This document shows positions 1-6,803 of a DNA stretch of 64,000 nucleotides, piece by piece (position 1 is the first letter of the stretch; every line of letters begins with the position of its first letter). This DNA is from Candidatus Saccharimonadota bacterium (GTDB lineage: Bacteria > Patescibacteriota > Saccharimonadia > Saccharimonadales > Saccharimonadaceae). The position numbers and the translations under genes were made by a program. The notes under the pieces were generated by a model. That model was given only the letters and a program-made list of their open reading frames with translations. It was not told where the DNA came from and did no database searches. The DNA is taken from the NCBI GenBank assembly GCA_017431955.1, contig JAFRKC010000005.1, positions 1 to 64,000 of the forward strand, read 5' to 3'.

Positions 1-159
<159 letters not shown>

Positions 160-461
160 TGAGAAGGAATTGATGCGCCTGAAACAGCAATGTCGCAGGT
201 AGCTAGGTCGGTTACGGTTGTGTTAAGTAAGCTTATAACACAACAACTTCTGTTCTACAGACGTAACGTTAAGCTAAACACTACTTTCGATGAAATTGCA
301 CAACCAAGCTGTTAAAGAAGACTCGCCCGAAAGGGCGTTTTTTGTTGGCTGAAGCAGGGGCAAGATTGATTTTTAAAGGTGAGTGTGATGTAATGGATGG
401 AAGTTGGTGTAGACTGACTATTGCCTAGCCTTATTGGTTAGAGTACTTTTATGGAGGTGTT
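160..461 (+). other. 16S trailer and spacer without a gene
   Basis: About 300 bases without a convincing gene. A hairpin (8-bp stem, TTGTGTTA at 218-225 with TAACACAA at 236-243) may be part of 16S 3' processing. The terminator at 324-343 ends the rRNA transcript. Beyond it there is only the upstream region of the next small gene. There is no tRNA and no start of a 23S gene here. Confidence 0.6.
324..343 (+). terminator. Intrinsic terminator of the 16S transcript
   Basis: Stem CGCCC (324-328) and GGGCG (333-337) with GAAA loop, followed by TTTTTT. Confidence 0.88.
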
Positions 462-464
462 ATG

Positions 465-761
465 ATGGACAACCCTAATTTCTACAGAATCGCATCGGCA
501 TCTGTAAGTGGGGACGCCCTGAGAAAGGCGGTTGAGGATGGGAAGAACGTTACCGCATTCCTCTATATTACGGGAGACTTCGATTATCTTCCGAGATGTT
601 ATGTTCCGATGCAGATTAGCGTGGAATTAGAAAAAGTAGCCTATGCAGGAGACTCTAAAGACGCTTTTACCTTTACCGGAACGGAATTAGAGGGGAATAG
701 GGAGTTTTTTGGATTCCTCGATGCAAAAAAAGACAAAGGGTGGCTTGAATACAAGCTGTAA
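465..761 (+). CDS. Small hypothetical protein, 98 aa
   Basis: Unrecognised soluble protein. GGAGG at 453-457 lies 7 bases before the ATG at 465 and only 4 before the ATG at 462, so 465 is preferred, though 462 is possible. The chain has alternating hydrophobic stretches typical of a small alpha/beta fold, no signal peptide and no membrane segment. It stands alone between two terminators. I see no motif that gives a function. Confidence 0.6.
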   Translation: MDNPNFYRIASASVSGDALRKAVEDGKNVTAFLYITGDFDYLPRCYVPMQISVELEKVAYAGDSKDAFTFTGTELEGNREFFGFLDAKKDKGWLEYKL

Positions 762-774
762 CAGCACCACCTTC

Positions 775-800
775 GCCCAGGTTTTGACCTGGGCTTTTTC
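775..800 (+). terminator. Intrinsic terminator
   Basis: GCCCAGGT (775-782) pairs with ACCTGGGC (787-794), followed by TTTTTC. It abuts the -35 of the next promoter. Confidence 0.88.
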
Positions 801-835
801 TTGACAATATCGTTCGGGGGGGGGGGGGGTAAACT
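801..835 (+). promoter_or_regulatory. Promoter with G14 tract in the spacer, possible phase-variable switch
   Basis: A consensus -35 TTGACA at 801-806 is followed by a 23-base spacer whose last 14 bases (816-829) are all G, then TAAACT (830-835) as the best -10. A 17-base spacer would need G8. A homopolymer between -35 and -10 is the classic layout of a slipped-strand phase-variable promoter, known from Neisseria porA and opc. The function here is inferred. Confidence 0.55.
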
Positions 836-871
836 TAAAAGGTAATAGCAATAAAAACGAAAGGAAATAAT

Positions 872-1150
872 ATGCCAAGACCAGAGGGAGTAGACCTTGG
901 AACATTAAATATGATGTATGGAGATGAGGTTAAAGACGAAAACGGGGAGACGATAGGCGTCAAGATGCCTTTTAGCGAGTTAGCAGAATTACCTTCATTT
1001 GAAGAACATATGGATATTTTACGTAAAGCGCAAACAGAAGAACTTGAACGAAGGGCAAAATTAGACGGAGAAAACCAAGATAGTGGAAAAGCGCAAAGAA
1101 GAAGGGTTGAGGCGGCGTTGATGAGATCTGCAAGAGAGAACACGGAATAA
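872..1150 (+). CDS. Small charged hypothetical protein, 92 aa
   Basis: Unrecognised. It is hydrophilic with a predicted helical, basic C-terminal half (many E, R and K from residue 45) and no membrane segment. AAGGAAA at 861-867 precedes the ATG at 872. Its promoter contains the G14 tract and a terminator follows at 1165, so the gene is a single-gene transcript whose level may switch with tract length. No function can be assigned. Confidence 0.6.
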   Translation: MPRPEGVDLGTLNMMYGDEVKDENGETIGVKMPFSELAELPSFEEHMDILRKAQTEELERRAKLDGENQDSGKAQRRRVEAALMRSARENTE

Positions 1151-1164
1151 TAAATACAAAATTA

Positions 1165-1193
1165 CCCCCAGATTTCGGTCTGGGGGATTTTTT
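1165..1193 (+). terminator. Intrinsic terminator
   Basis: CCCCCAGA (1165-1172) pairs with TCTGGGGG (1179-1186), followed by a T run. Confidence 0.9.
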
Positions 1194-1207
1194 GATATAA
1201 TTTTTGT

Positions 1208-1753
1208 ATGGAAGATACGCGGAATCTTGTGGATGAATATAAGGGGATGGAAAACGAAAAAGTTTTTGAAGCGCTCTCTAAAAAGCGTAATTCGTTAGAG
1301 ATAGCGATTGAAAATGTCTCACATGATTTTAATGTGGGGACGATCGTAAGGAGTGCGAATAATTTTAACGTTTCCAAGGTGCATATTATAGGGAAGAAGA
1401 AATATAACCGCAGGGGTGCGATGTGCACAGATAAATATATCGAGATTTTGCACTGGGAAAACTTGGCGGATTTTGTTGATGATCAGAGAAAACGGGGCAG
1501 GAAAATTGTGGCGATTGAAAATAATACAGAGAGAGTTTTGCCGTTGTCTCAGGGGCAATTGCCAGAGAACACTACCTTGGTGTTTGGCAGTGAGGGAGAC
1601 GGCATCTCAAAAGAGTTGCTAGATGAGGCGGACGAGGTGCTAGAAATTGAGAGTTTTGGGTCGACAAGATCGGTAAATGTAGGGGTGGCGGCCGGAATCG
1701 CGATGTATGAGTGGGTAAGGAGGAATACCCTTGGAAGAACAGGTAAAGAGTAA
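1208..1753 (+). CDS. TrmH/SpoU-family RNA 2'-O-methyltransferase
   Basis: SpoU/TrmH enzymes are SPOUT (trefoil-knot) methyltransferases that use SAM to methylate ribose 2'-OH in tRNA or rRNA. The three signature motifs are visible: NVGTIVRSA (about residues 42-50), LVFGSEGDGIS (124-134) and GSTRSVNVGVAAG (151-163) forming the knot. At 181 aa it is a short, single-domain member without an N-terminal substrate-binding domain, so the target nucleotide cannot be named. TATAAT at 1196-1201 is exactly 6 bases before the ATG with no SD, implying a leaderless mRNA. The next gene overlaps by 23 bases. Confidence 0.88.
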   Translation: MEDTRNLVDEYKGMENEKVFEALSKKRNSLEIAIENVSHDFNVGTIVRSANNFNVSKVHIIGKKKYNRRGAMCTDKYIEILHWENLADFVDDQRKRGRKIVAIENNTERVLPLSQGQLPENTTLVFGSEGDGISKELLDEADEVLEIESFGSTRSVNVGVAAGIAMYEWVRRNTLGRTGKE

Positions 1754-2591
1754 TCCACAGCCATCATACAGAGTTGGTGGTGAAAAAGGGAAGAAAAAGA
1801 GAGAGAAACAGAGGCGTAAGTGTCGACAGTGGATTAGAATGGGTGTTCCGGTTGTTCTTTTGGTGAGCTTTGTGGCGTGTTTATTGGGTTGTCATAGGGA
1901 ACAGGTACGGGATGCTGAAAGCGTGCTTTCGATTGAGGCGCCGATGGGTAAACAGGTAGAAGTACCGTATAAAAGAAATGCATATGGAAAAAAAATAGTA
2001 GCTTTGACCTTTGATGATGGGCCGTTTCCGGCTACGACGAACAGATTACTTGATCTGTTGCGCGAAAAAGAGGTGCAGGCGACATTTTTTGAACTAGGCA
2101 CAATGGCTAGCAGATATCCAGAGGTAACTAAGCGGGTTTATGACGAAAAACATGAGCTGGCGAGCCACACGATGTCGCATAAACAGTTGAATAAACTGAG
2201 AGCGAATGAGGTGGCTACGGAAGTTTCGCAGGCTAGAGACGTGCTAAGGGGTATAACAGGGGAAGATCCGAAATTGGTGCGTCCGCCATATGGGGCGATT
2301 AATGTTGTGGTCGCCGAGAATGTTGGCGCGCCGATGATTTTGTGGACTGTGGATACCGAGGACTGGAAGTCTAAGGATGCTAGTGCGGTGCTTGAGCGTA
2401 CGAAAGCTACGGTGTTTGATGGAGCGGTAATTTTAATGCACGATATTTATGAATCAAGCGTAGATGGGGCGGGGATGATTATTGATGAGCTCCGAAAAGA
2501 TAATTATGAGTTTGTGACAGTGAGCGAGCTGTCTGAACTTAGGGGTGTGGAATTAAAGGATGGGGAAGTATACGGGTCGTTTAGACCATGA
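1731..2591 (+). CDS. Membrane-anchored polysaccharide deacetylase (NodB domain)
   Basis: Probable extracellular peptidoglycan or polysaccharide N-deacetylase (carbohydrate esterase family 4). The N-terminus is basic, with one hydrophobic segment at about 37-54 that ends in LLGC, a possible lipobox. The NodB domain follows with all five motifs: TFDDGP (93-98), SHTMSH (145-150, metal histidines), RPPYG (184-188), DTEDW and LMHD. The start is TTG at 1731, chosen because AAGGAGG at 1718-1724 is ideally placed; translation is coupled to the upstream methylase. Confidence 0.88.
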   Translation: MEEQVKSNPQPSYRVGGEKGKKKREKQRRKCRQWIRMGVPVVLLVSFVACLLGCHREQVRDAESVLSIEAPMGKQVEVPYKRNAYGKKIVALTFDDGPFPATTNRLLDLLREKEVQATFFELGTMASRYPEVTKRVYDEKHELASHTMSHKQLNKLRANEVATEVSQARDVLRGITGEDPKLVRPPYGAINVVVAENVGAPMILWTVDTEDWKSKDASAVLERTKATVFDGAVILMHDIYESSVDGAGMIIDELRKDNYEFVTVSELSELRGVELKDGEVYGSFRP

Positions 2592-2645
2592 GCTACTTAA
2601 GGTAACTTGATTTTTTGAGCAAGATGGGGTAGAATTGGTGAAGTT

Positions 2646-2722
2646 GGGGATATAGCTCAGCTGGTTAGAGCGCGTCACTGATAATGACGAGGTCTGTGGT
2701 TCAAGTCCACATATCCCCACCA
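2646..2722 (+). tRNA. tRNA-Ile (GAU)
   Basis: 77 nt with encoded CCA. Acceptor GGGGATA pairs with TATCCCC, discriminator A, anticodon loop CTGATAA gives GAT, and T-arm GTGGTTCAAGTCCAC. Its cognate T-box lies upstream of ileS in this window. Confidence 0.96.
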
Positions 2723-2733
2723 GTTAACAATAT

Positions 2734-2810
2734 GGGGTAATAGCTCAGTTGATTAGAGCGCTGCCTTTGCAAGGCAGAGGTCCAGGGTTTGAGTCCCTGT
2801 TACTCCACCA
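2734..2810 (+). tRNA. tRNA-Ala (UGC)
   Basis: 77 nt with encoded CCA. Acceptor GGGGTAA/TTACTCC contains the G3:U70 wobble pair that is the alanine identity element; anticodon loop TTTGCAA gives TGC. The Ile-Ala pair is the one normally found in the 16S-23S spacer, but here it is 2.5 kb after the 16S gene. Confidence 0.96.
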
Positions 2811-2825
2811 AATTTGAATATTAAA

Positions 2826-2847
2826 GCCGGGAATCCGGCGTTTTTTC
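2826..2847 (+). terminator. Intrinsic terminator of the tRNA-Ile/Ala transcript
   Basis: GCCGG (2826-2830), GAAT loop, CCGGC (2835-2839), then GTTTTTT. Confidence 0.88.
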
Positions 2848-2867
2848 TGCCTTACTCTATGTATAAT

Positions 2868-2962
2868 AGCGCTGCGGCAGAAGAAAACACCGTCTTTCCA
2901 GCTTTAATATCCAAATTGATATCTCTAGAAAAACAAAAAGTGCCCGAGTTGGGCACTTTTTA
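2868..2962 (+). ncRNA. Candidate small RNA of about 90 nt
   Basis: TATAAT at 2862-2867 is followed about 70 bases later by a strong terminator (2938-2962) with no reading frame between them. This would give an orphan transcript of roughly 90 nt. No -35 of quality is visible, and the sequence does not match an RNA family I know. It could also be only a second terminator for the tRNA transcript. Confidence 0.3.
2938..2962 (+). terminator. Intrinsic terminator
   Basis: AGTGCCC (2939-2945) pairs with GGGCACT (2951-2957), flanked by A and T runs; it could work on both strands. Confidence 0.85.
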
Positions 2963-3022
2963 TAACTTCTAGAAGTTATCCGATATTTTGAGCAACCTCG
3001 CAGTTGGTTTTGCTCAAAATAT
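2962..3022. promoter_or_regulatory. Perfect 18-bp palindrome and adjacent 13-bp stem-loop
   Basis: 2962-2979 is a perfect palindrome centred on TCTAGA. Directly after it, 2983-2995 and 3010-3022 form a perfect 13-bp inverted repeat with a 14-base loop. Both sit in the 390-base gap between tRNA-Ala and the stress-protein gene, upstream of its promoter. They may be an operator, a terminator or an RNA structure; the role is unknown. Confidence 0.45.
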
Positions 3023-3102
3023 ACCTCTATAATATATCACGGAATGCATAATGTCAATGCTTTTTTCAAACATATTATAACATATTTTTTAGCAAAAACG
3101 TA

Positions 3103-3131
3103 TTGACAAAGCAAAAACAGTATGCTATAAT
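3103..3131 (+). promoter_or_regulatory. Consensus sigma-70-type promoter
   Basis: TTGACA (3103-3108), 17-base spacer, TATAAT (3126-3131): a perfect match to the vegetative consensus, driving the KGG stress-protein gene. Confidence 0.9.
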
Positions 3132-3202
3132 GTATGTAACACTCTATAAAAGGGTGGTGATTAATAGTGATTAATAAATTGGTGGGCAGAAGGAGTTTCA
3201 GA

Positions 3203-3406
3203 ATGGCTGGAACCAAAGCTGGTGGCTTGAAAGCTGCTGCTACCAACAAGTCCAAATACGGTAAAGAATTTTATGCTCGTATTGGTCAAAAGGGTGGTCG
3301 CAATGGTCACACTGGTGGTTTTGCCGCTAACCCTGCTCTTGCTAAGATTGCTGGTGCTAAGGGTGGTCGCATTTCCCGTCGTGGCCCTGCTAAAAAAGCT
3401 GCCTAA
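3203..3406 (+). CDS. KGG-motif general stress protein (Con-10/GsiB-like)
   Basis: A 67-aa glycine-, lysine- and alanine-rich protein with two KGG motifs (GQKGGRNG and GAKGGRIS), matching the small KGG/Con-10 hydrophilin-like stress family. AGAAGGAG at 3188-3195 lies 7 bases before the ATG at 3203; an in-frame GTG at 3167 has no comparable site. The perfect promoter and long leader (about 65 nt) suggest abundant expression. Codon use also looks like that of a highly expressed gene. The basic composition leaves open a nucleic-acid-binding role. Confidence 0.75.
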   Translation: MAGTKAGGLKAAATNKSKYGKEFYARIGQKGGRNGHTGGFAANPALAKIAGAKGGRISRRGPAKKAA

Positions 3407-3423
3407 CCCAATAAGGATATAGA

Positions 3424-3452
3424 AATAACCCCAGAAATGGGGTTATTTTTGT
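3424..3452 (+). terminator. Intrinsic terminator
   Basis: AATAACCCC (3424-3432) pairs with GGGGTTATT (3439-3447), then TTTTG. Confidence 0.9.
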
Positions 3453-3478
3453 TGTATAATGAGGGAAAAGGAGGAAAT

Positions 3479-3823
3479 ATGAATTTTAATGATTATCAGG
3501 TGGCGGCAGCGAAATATGATACTTTTGATGGGGTGAAACCAGAGGTGGGGGATCCGGGTTTTATTGAGAAAGTTTTGGGATTGGCTGGTGAAACAGGGGA
3601 AGCGTGCGAGAAGTTTAAGAAGATTTTGCGTGACAAGGGTGGAAAATTGTCGCCAGAGGACAAGAAAGAGGTGACGAAGGAGTTGGGGGATGTCTTGTGG
3701 TATCTGGCCTCTATTTCAAGGTGTATGGGCGTGGAATTTCAAGAGGTGGCAGAGATGAACATAGACAAATTACAGAGTAGGTTAGAGAGAAATAAAATTC
3801 ATGGAGCTGGGGACAATCGCTAG
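3479..3823 (+). CDS. MazG-like nucleotide pyrophosphohydrolase, 114 aa
   Basis: All-alpha NTP pyrophosphatase of the MazG/dCTPase superfamily, which hydrolyses NTPs or dNTPs to NMP and PPi (house-cleaning). The metal-binding signature is seen as LAGETGEACEKFKK followed by KELGDVLWYLA, giving the ExxE...ExxD pattern. AAAGGAGG at 3467-3474 sets the ATG at 3479; TATAAT is at 3455-3460. It is a single-domain form, half the size of E. coli MazG. Its end overlaps the convergent next gene by 4 bases. Confidence 0.82.
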   Translation: MNFNDYQVAAAKYDTFDGVKPEVGDPGFIEKVLGLAGETGEACEKFKKILRDKGGKLSPEDKKEVTKELGDVLWYLASISRCMGVEFQEVAEMNIDKLQSRLERNKIHGAGDNR

Positions 3824-4224
3824 AGATCGCAGTGGGGGCAGTGGTAGGTGCCATCGGGGGTCTGATAACGGGTGAGACCACACTTTTTGCAAAGAGATTT
3901 TTGATGGAGCCAGTTGCGATAGGAGTCTAATTCTTCGTCGGCTAGGGAAGAATCAAAATTTATGCCGAATATTTGGCAGAGTTCCTTGGTTTTATCCCAG
4001 GCGGCGACTTCCATTTTGATGCGCTCAACATCGGTTTTGAAGGTAAAATGACCAAGTTCGGCGTGGGCGAGCTCGTGAAGGGCGAAAAATTCGAAATTAG
4101 GGGTATTTTCGGGCTCAAGATAGATGGTTTTTGGTGGGCGAAACATGAATTTCTTACCAAAATGGATATGGTAATTTGGGTATAATTCCTCTAATTTGGT
4201 GAGGAATTTAGTGTTTTTTGGCAT
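3820..4224 (-). CDS. ImmA/IrrE-like zinc metallopeptidase with C-terminal zinc ribbon
   Basis: 134 aa. The gluzincin motif HELAHAELGH (about 50-59) supplies HExxH plus a downstream histidine, as in ImmA/IrrE-type peptidases that cleave repressors. The C-terminus carries CKKC and CPHC pairs about 15 residues apart, a zinc ribbon. It overlaps the start of the ROK kinase gene by 17 bases and is probably translated from the same transcript. No cognate Xre-type repressor is adjacent, so the substrate is unknown. Confidence 0.72.
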   Translation of the reverse strand: MPKNTKFLTKLEELYPNYHIHFGKKFMFRPPKTIYLEPENTPNFEFFALHELAHAELGHFTFKTDVERIKMEVAAWDKTKELCQIFGINFDSSLADEELDSYRNWLHQKSLCKKCGLTRYQTPDGTYHCPHCDL

Positions 4225-4993
4225 AGAGATATCCGCCGTATACTACTGATTCGGTAGGGTGTTTTGCAGGGACGATTTTAGGGAGTTTGGAGTTGGACTT
4301 TTTCAATTCTTTTAAGAGTGATTTATAGAATTTAGGGAAGATCATGCCCATAGGGCCGCCGATAATGATGGTGCTTGGCTTGATATTTTTGATAATAGGG
4401 GTGAGGCCTAGAGTCATGCGTTCGGCAATGTCTACGAAGGCCATTTTGCCTTTAACATCGGTGGCTTGGCAACCGTAGGTGGCGCCGATGGCGTTGGCTG
4501 AAGCGATATCCTCCCACTCTAAGAGTTGGCCATTAAAGGTGTATTTTTGGTGGCCAGGCTCAAAAGCTGAAGATTCGGGCAAGAGTTTGCCACCTCTGGC
4601 GATGCCGCCGCCGATGCCGGTGCTAAAGGTGAGATAGACGGTTTTTTTGCGGTAGCGGTGAGCTTCGTAATAAGTGGCGAGATTGGCGTCGTTCATGAAT
4701 ATGATAGGGGTATCTTCGAATAAATTTTTTAATGGTTTGAAGAAGCTGAGTTTTTGGTTTTCCCAAGAGAGATTGCCAAGTTTAAAAGAGATGCCGGAAA
4801 TTTTGCCAGGGAGAGCAATGACGATTTTTTGAACAGGGAATTTTTGGAAATCTTTGAGATTTTGCAAGAGGTCGGTAAGGAAAGAATCCTGATTTTTGCT
4901 GGTAGGGAATTTGAAACTTTTGACTTTTTTACCTCTTTTGTCGAAGGCGGCGATAAGAGTTTTAGTACCTCCGATATCTATAACTAAAAACAT
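4208..4993 (-). CDS. ROK-family sugar kinase-like protein lacking the zinc motif
   Basis: 261 aa. The ASKHA fold is evident: phosphate-1 loop DIGGTKT (6-12), NDAN, TFSTGIGGG phosphate-2 loop and the EPGH motif whose histidine normally binds zinc. The usual CxCGxxGCxE zinc cluster that follows is absent, so either zinc binding is lost or it is a divergent subfamily. Expected role is ATP-dependent phosphorylation of a hexose or acetylated hexosamine. TATAAT (minus strand, 5005-5000) is 6 bases before the ATG: leaderless. Confidence 0.8.
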   Translation of the reverse strand: MFLVIDIGGTKTLIAAFDKRGKKVKSFKFPTSKNQDSFLTDLLQNLKDFQKFPVQKIVIALPGKISGISFKLGNLSWENQKLSFFKPLKNLFEDTPIIFMNDANLATYYEAHRYRKKTVYLTFSTGIGGGIARGGKLLPESSAFEPGHQKYTFNGQLLEWEDIASANAIGATYGCQATDVKGKMAFVDIAERMTLGLTPIIKNIKPSTIIIGGPMGMIFPKFYKSLLKELKKSNSKLPKIVPAKHPTESVVYGGYLYAKKH

Positions 4994-5067
4994 ATTTTTA
5001 TTATATCAAACTTTTGTGCCTATCTTTACTTTTTGACCTGTTTTTGGTAAAATTGGGGGATATTGGG

Positions 5068-5105
5068 CCCGTTCAAAAGGGTAGGGAGGTACTTTTTTGA
5101 ACGGG
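5068..5105 (+). promoter_or_regulatory. 11-bp stem-loop in the rpsA leader
   Basis: CCCGTTCAAAA (5068-5078) pairs perfectly with TTTTGAACGGG (5095-5105). The 16-base loop contains an SD-like GGGAGGT. The hairpin ends 4 bases before the real SD (AAGGAAGG, 5109-5116), a suitable position for autogenous control of S1 synthesis, which is inferred. Confidence 0.55.
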
Positions 5106-5128
5106 TCTAAGGAAGGAAAAATAATATA

Positions 5129-6214
5129 ATGGCTAAAGATGCCAAAAAAATAACAATGGATGAATTGTTGGAATCTTCTGACAGTTCTGTAAAACAAGTA
5201 ATTGCTGGGGATACTGTACAGGGTACGGTGTTGTCGGTAAAAAAGCATGAAATCTTGATTGATTTGGGCGCACAAGGTGTTGGCCTGGTCCCTCGTCGCG
5301 AGGCTTCGTTTGCTAAAAATTTGAATGTAGGAGATGAAGTTTCTGCATCAGTAATCGATCCAGAGATGGATGATGGCTATGTACTGCTATCTCTTCGCAA
5401 GGCAGTTAAAGATAAAGGTTGGGATGAAATTCAAACCAAACTTGATAACGCCGAGATTGTCAGCGTGGTACCATTCGATGCTAACAGAGGTGGTTTATTG
5501 GTAGAATACGAAGGAATTCGTGGATTCCTACCTGTTTCGCAACTTTCCGCTGAACACTACCCACGCGTAGGTTCTGCAGATAAAGATGAAATCTTGCAAA
5601 GACTTAATTCCTTAGTTGGCAAACCAATCAAAGTTCGTATTCTTGATGCAATCAAGAAAGAGAACAAGCTTATCTTCTCTGAGAAGGAAGCTGTTAAAGA
5701 TGGTCTTGCTGCTAGATTTGCTGAACTCAACATCGGCGACACTGTTAAAGGCGTGGTTACCGGCGTGGTTGACTTCGGTGTATTTGTAAACGTTGATGGT
5801 ATCGAAGGCTTGGTACACATCTCAGAAATTTCCTGGGAACGCGTGAACAGTCCATCTGATTACGTTAAAGTTGGCGACACGATCGAAGCTAAGATTATCG
5901 CTATCGACAAAGAACGCCTATCTCTATCGATGAAACAACTCGTAGAAGATCCATGGCTATCTGAAGTAGAAAACTTGAAGAAAGGCTCAAAGGTTGAGGG
6001 AACTATCACCCGCATTACCCCATTTGGCGCTTTTGTTCAGATTTCACCAGCCGTAGAAGCTTTGATGCACGTATCTGAGCTTGGCGAAGGTAGCGATGTA
6101 GATCCAGAGAAAGTCTTTACCTTGAATGAACGCAAAGAATTTAAGGTGCTAGACATCGACAAAGAAGGTCGCAAGATTTCTCTATCTATCGTCGACAAAA
6201 AGTCTAAAAAATAA
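5129..6214 (+). CDS. rpsA: 30S ribosomal protein S1
   Basis: 361 aa with four S1 (OB-fold) domains at roughly 27-93, 105-185, 200-270 and 285-355; domains 3 and 4 have the clearest GxFV...GLVHISE pattern. S1 binds mRNA on the 30S subunit. Four domains is fewer than the six of E. coli and like low-GC Gram-positives. The leader has a conspicuous hairpin and a SD about 12 bases from the ATG. The gene is monocistronic with a terminator at 6228. In a genome with many leaderless mRNAs, the role of S1 in initiation is of interest. Confidence 0.93.
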   Translation: MAKDAKKITMDELLESSDSSVKQVIAGDTVQGTVLSVKKHEILIDLGAQGVGLVPRREASFAKNLNVGDEVSASVIDPEMDDGYVLLSLRKAVKDKGWDEIQTKLDNAEIVSVVPFDANRGGLLVEYEGIRGFLPVSQLSAEHYPRVGSADKDEILQRLNSLVGKPIKVRILDAIKKENKLIFSEKEAVKDGLAARFAELNIGDTVKGVVTGVVDFGVFVNVDGIEGLVHISEISWERVNSPSDYVKVGDTIEAKIIAIDKERLSLSMKQLVEDPWLSEVENLKKGSKVEGTITRITPFGAFVQISPAVEALMHVSELGEGSDVDPEKVFTLNERKEFKVLDIDKEGRKISLSIVDKKSKK

Positions 6215-6227
6215 TTAGATTTTGATA

Positions 6228-6258
6228 AAAAACGGCCCGTAAAAAGGCCGTTTTTTTG
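6228..6258 (+). terminator. Intrinsic terminator of rpsA
   Basis: AACGGCC (6231-6237) pairs with GGCCGTT (6246-6252), then a T run. Confidence 0.9.
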
Positions 6259-6276
6259 GTGGTGTATAATAAAGTT

Positions 6277-6513
6277 ATGGAAAATGAGAGGTTCAAACTA
6301 CACGGGATTTACAGGCATTTTAAGGGCGGAATGTACATCCTTGAAGATGTAGCTTATAACAGTGAGACTGAAGAAAAGACGGTGGTTTATAGGGCTCTTT
6401 ATGGGGATGGAAGGTTATGGTGTCGTCCTTATGATATGTTTTTTGAAGAAGTGGACCATGAAAAATATCCGGACGTGAAGCAGAAGTATAGGTTTGAGTT
6501 GGTGGAAGAATAG
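6277..6513 (+). CDS. DUF1653 protein, 78 aa
   Basis: The protein matches the DUF1653 pattern: an N-terminal YRHFKGG, central VVYRALYG and C-terminal RPYDMFFEEV. The family is a small beta-rich domain of unknown function found widely in bacteria. The ATG at 6277 is 6 bases after TATAAT (6265-6270), so the mRNA should be leaderless; no SD exists. A TTG further upstream would overlap the promoter and is rejected. Confidence 0.78.
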   Translation: MENERFKLHGIYRHFKGGMYILEDVAYNSETEEKTVVYRALYGDGRLWCRPYDMFFEEVDHEKYPDVKQKYRFELVEE

Positions 6514-6590
6514 GGGCCGGGCATAAATCTCGCTTCGCTCGGTTCGAACCTCCGGTTCGAGAATCCGCTTCGCGGACAACCACATAAAAA
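6513..6590 (-). repeat. Degenerate tRNA-Asn 3' copy with C-GAA-G hairpins
   Basis: On the minus strand, downstream of tRNA-Asn, a second GGTTCGA and GCCCGGCCCC (plus-strand 6513-6522, the same 10-mer as tRNA positions 6629-6638) are separated by an insert containing CGAGCGAAGCGAG (6529-6541 as complement). An adjacent CCGCGAAGCGG mini-hairpin and CTCGAACC/GGTTCGAA inverted repeat complete the element. It resembles the element after tRNA-Glu. Confidence 0.6.
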
Positions 6591-6592
6591 AT

Positions 6593-6618
6593 AAAGACCT
6601 AAAGGTCTTATTTTTTTA
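6593..6618. terminator. Bidirectional terminator between DUF1653 gene and tRNA-Asn
   Basis: AAGACCT and AGGTCTT stem flanked by A/T runs on both sides; the quasi-palindrome extends to CCACAT...ATGTGG. Confidence 0.75.
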
Positions 6619-6620
6619 TG

Positions 6621-6695
6621 TGGCTCCCGGGGCCGGGCTCGAACCGGCAACCTCGAAGTTAACAGCTTCTTGCTCCACCATTGAGCTACCCGGGA
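6621..6695 (-). tRNA. tRNA-Asn (GUU)
   Basis: 75 nt on the minus strand with encoded CCA. Acceptor TCCCGGG pairs with CCCGGGA, discriminator G; anticodon loop CTGTTAA gives GTT; T-arm GCCGGTTCGAGCCCGGC. Confidence 0.95.
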
Positions 6696-6803
6696 TTGTC
6701 TAACAGATGTACGTGCCCCTTATTATAGCATATTTTTCGATTTTGTGATAAAATTAAGCGAGATTTGATATTTTTTGTTATTTTCTAAACAGAAAGGAGC
6801 AAG

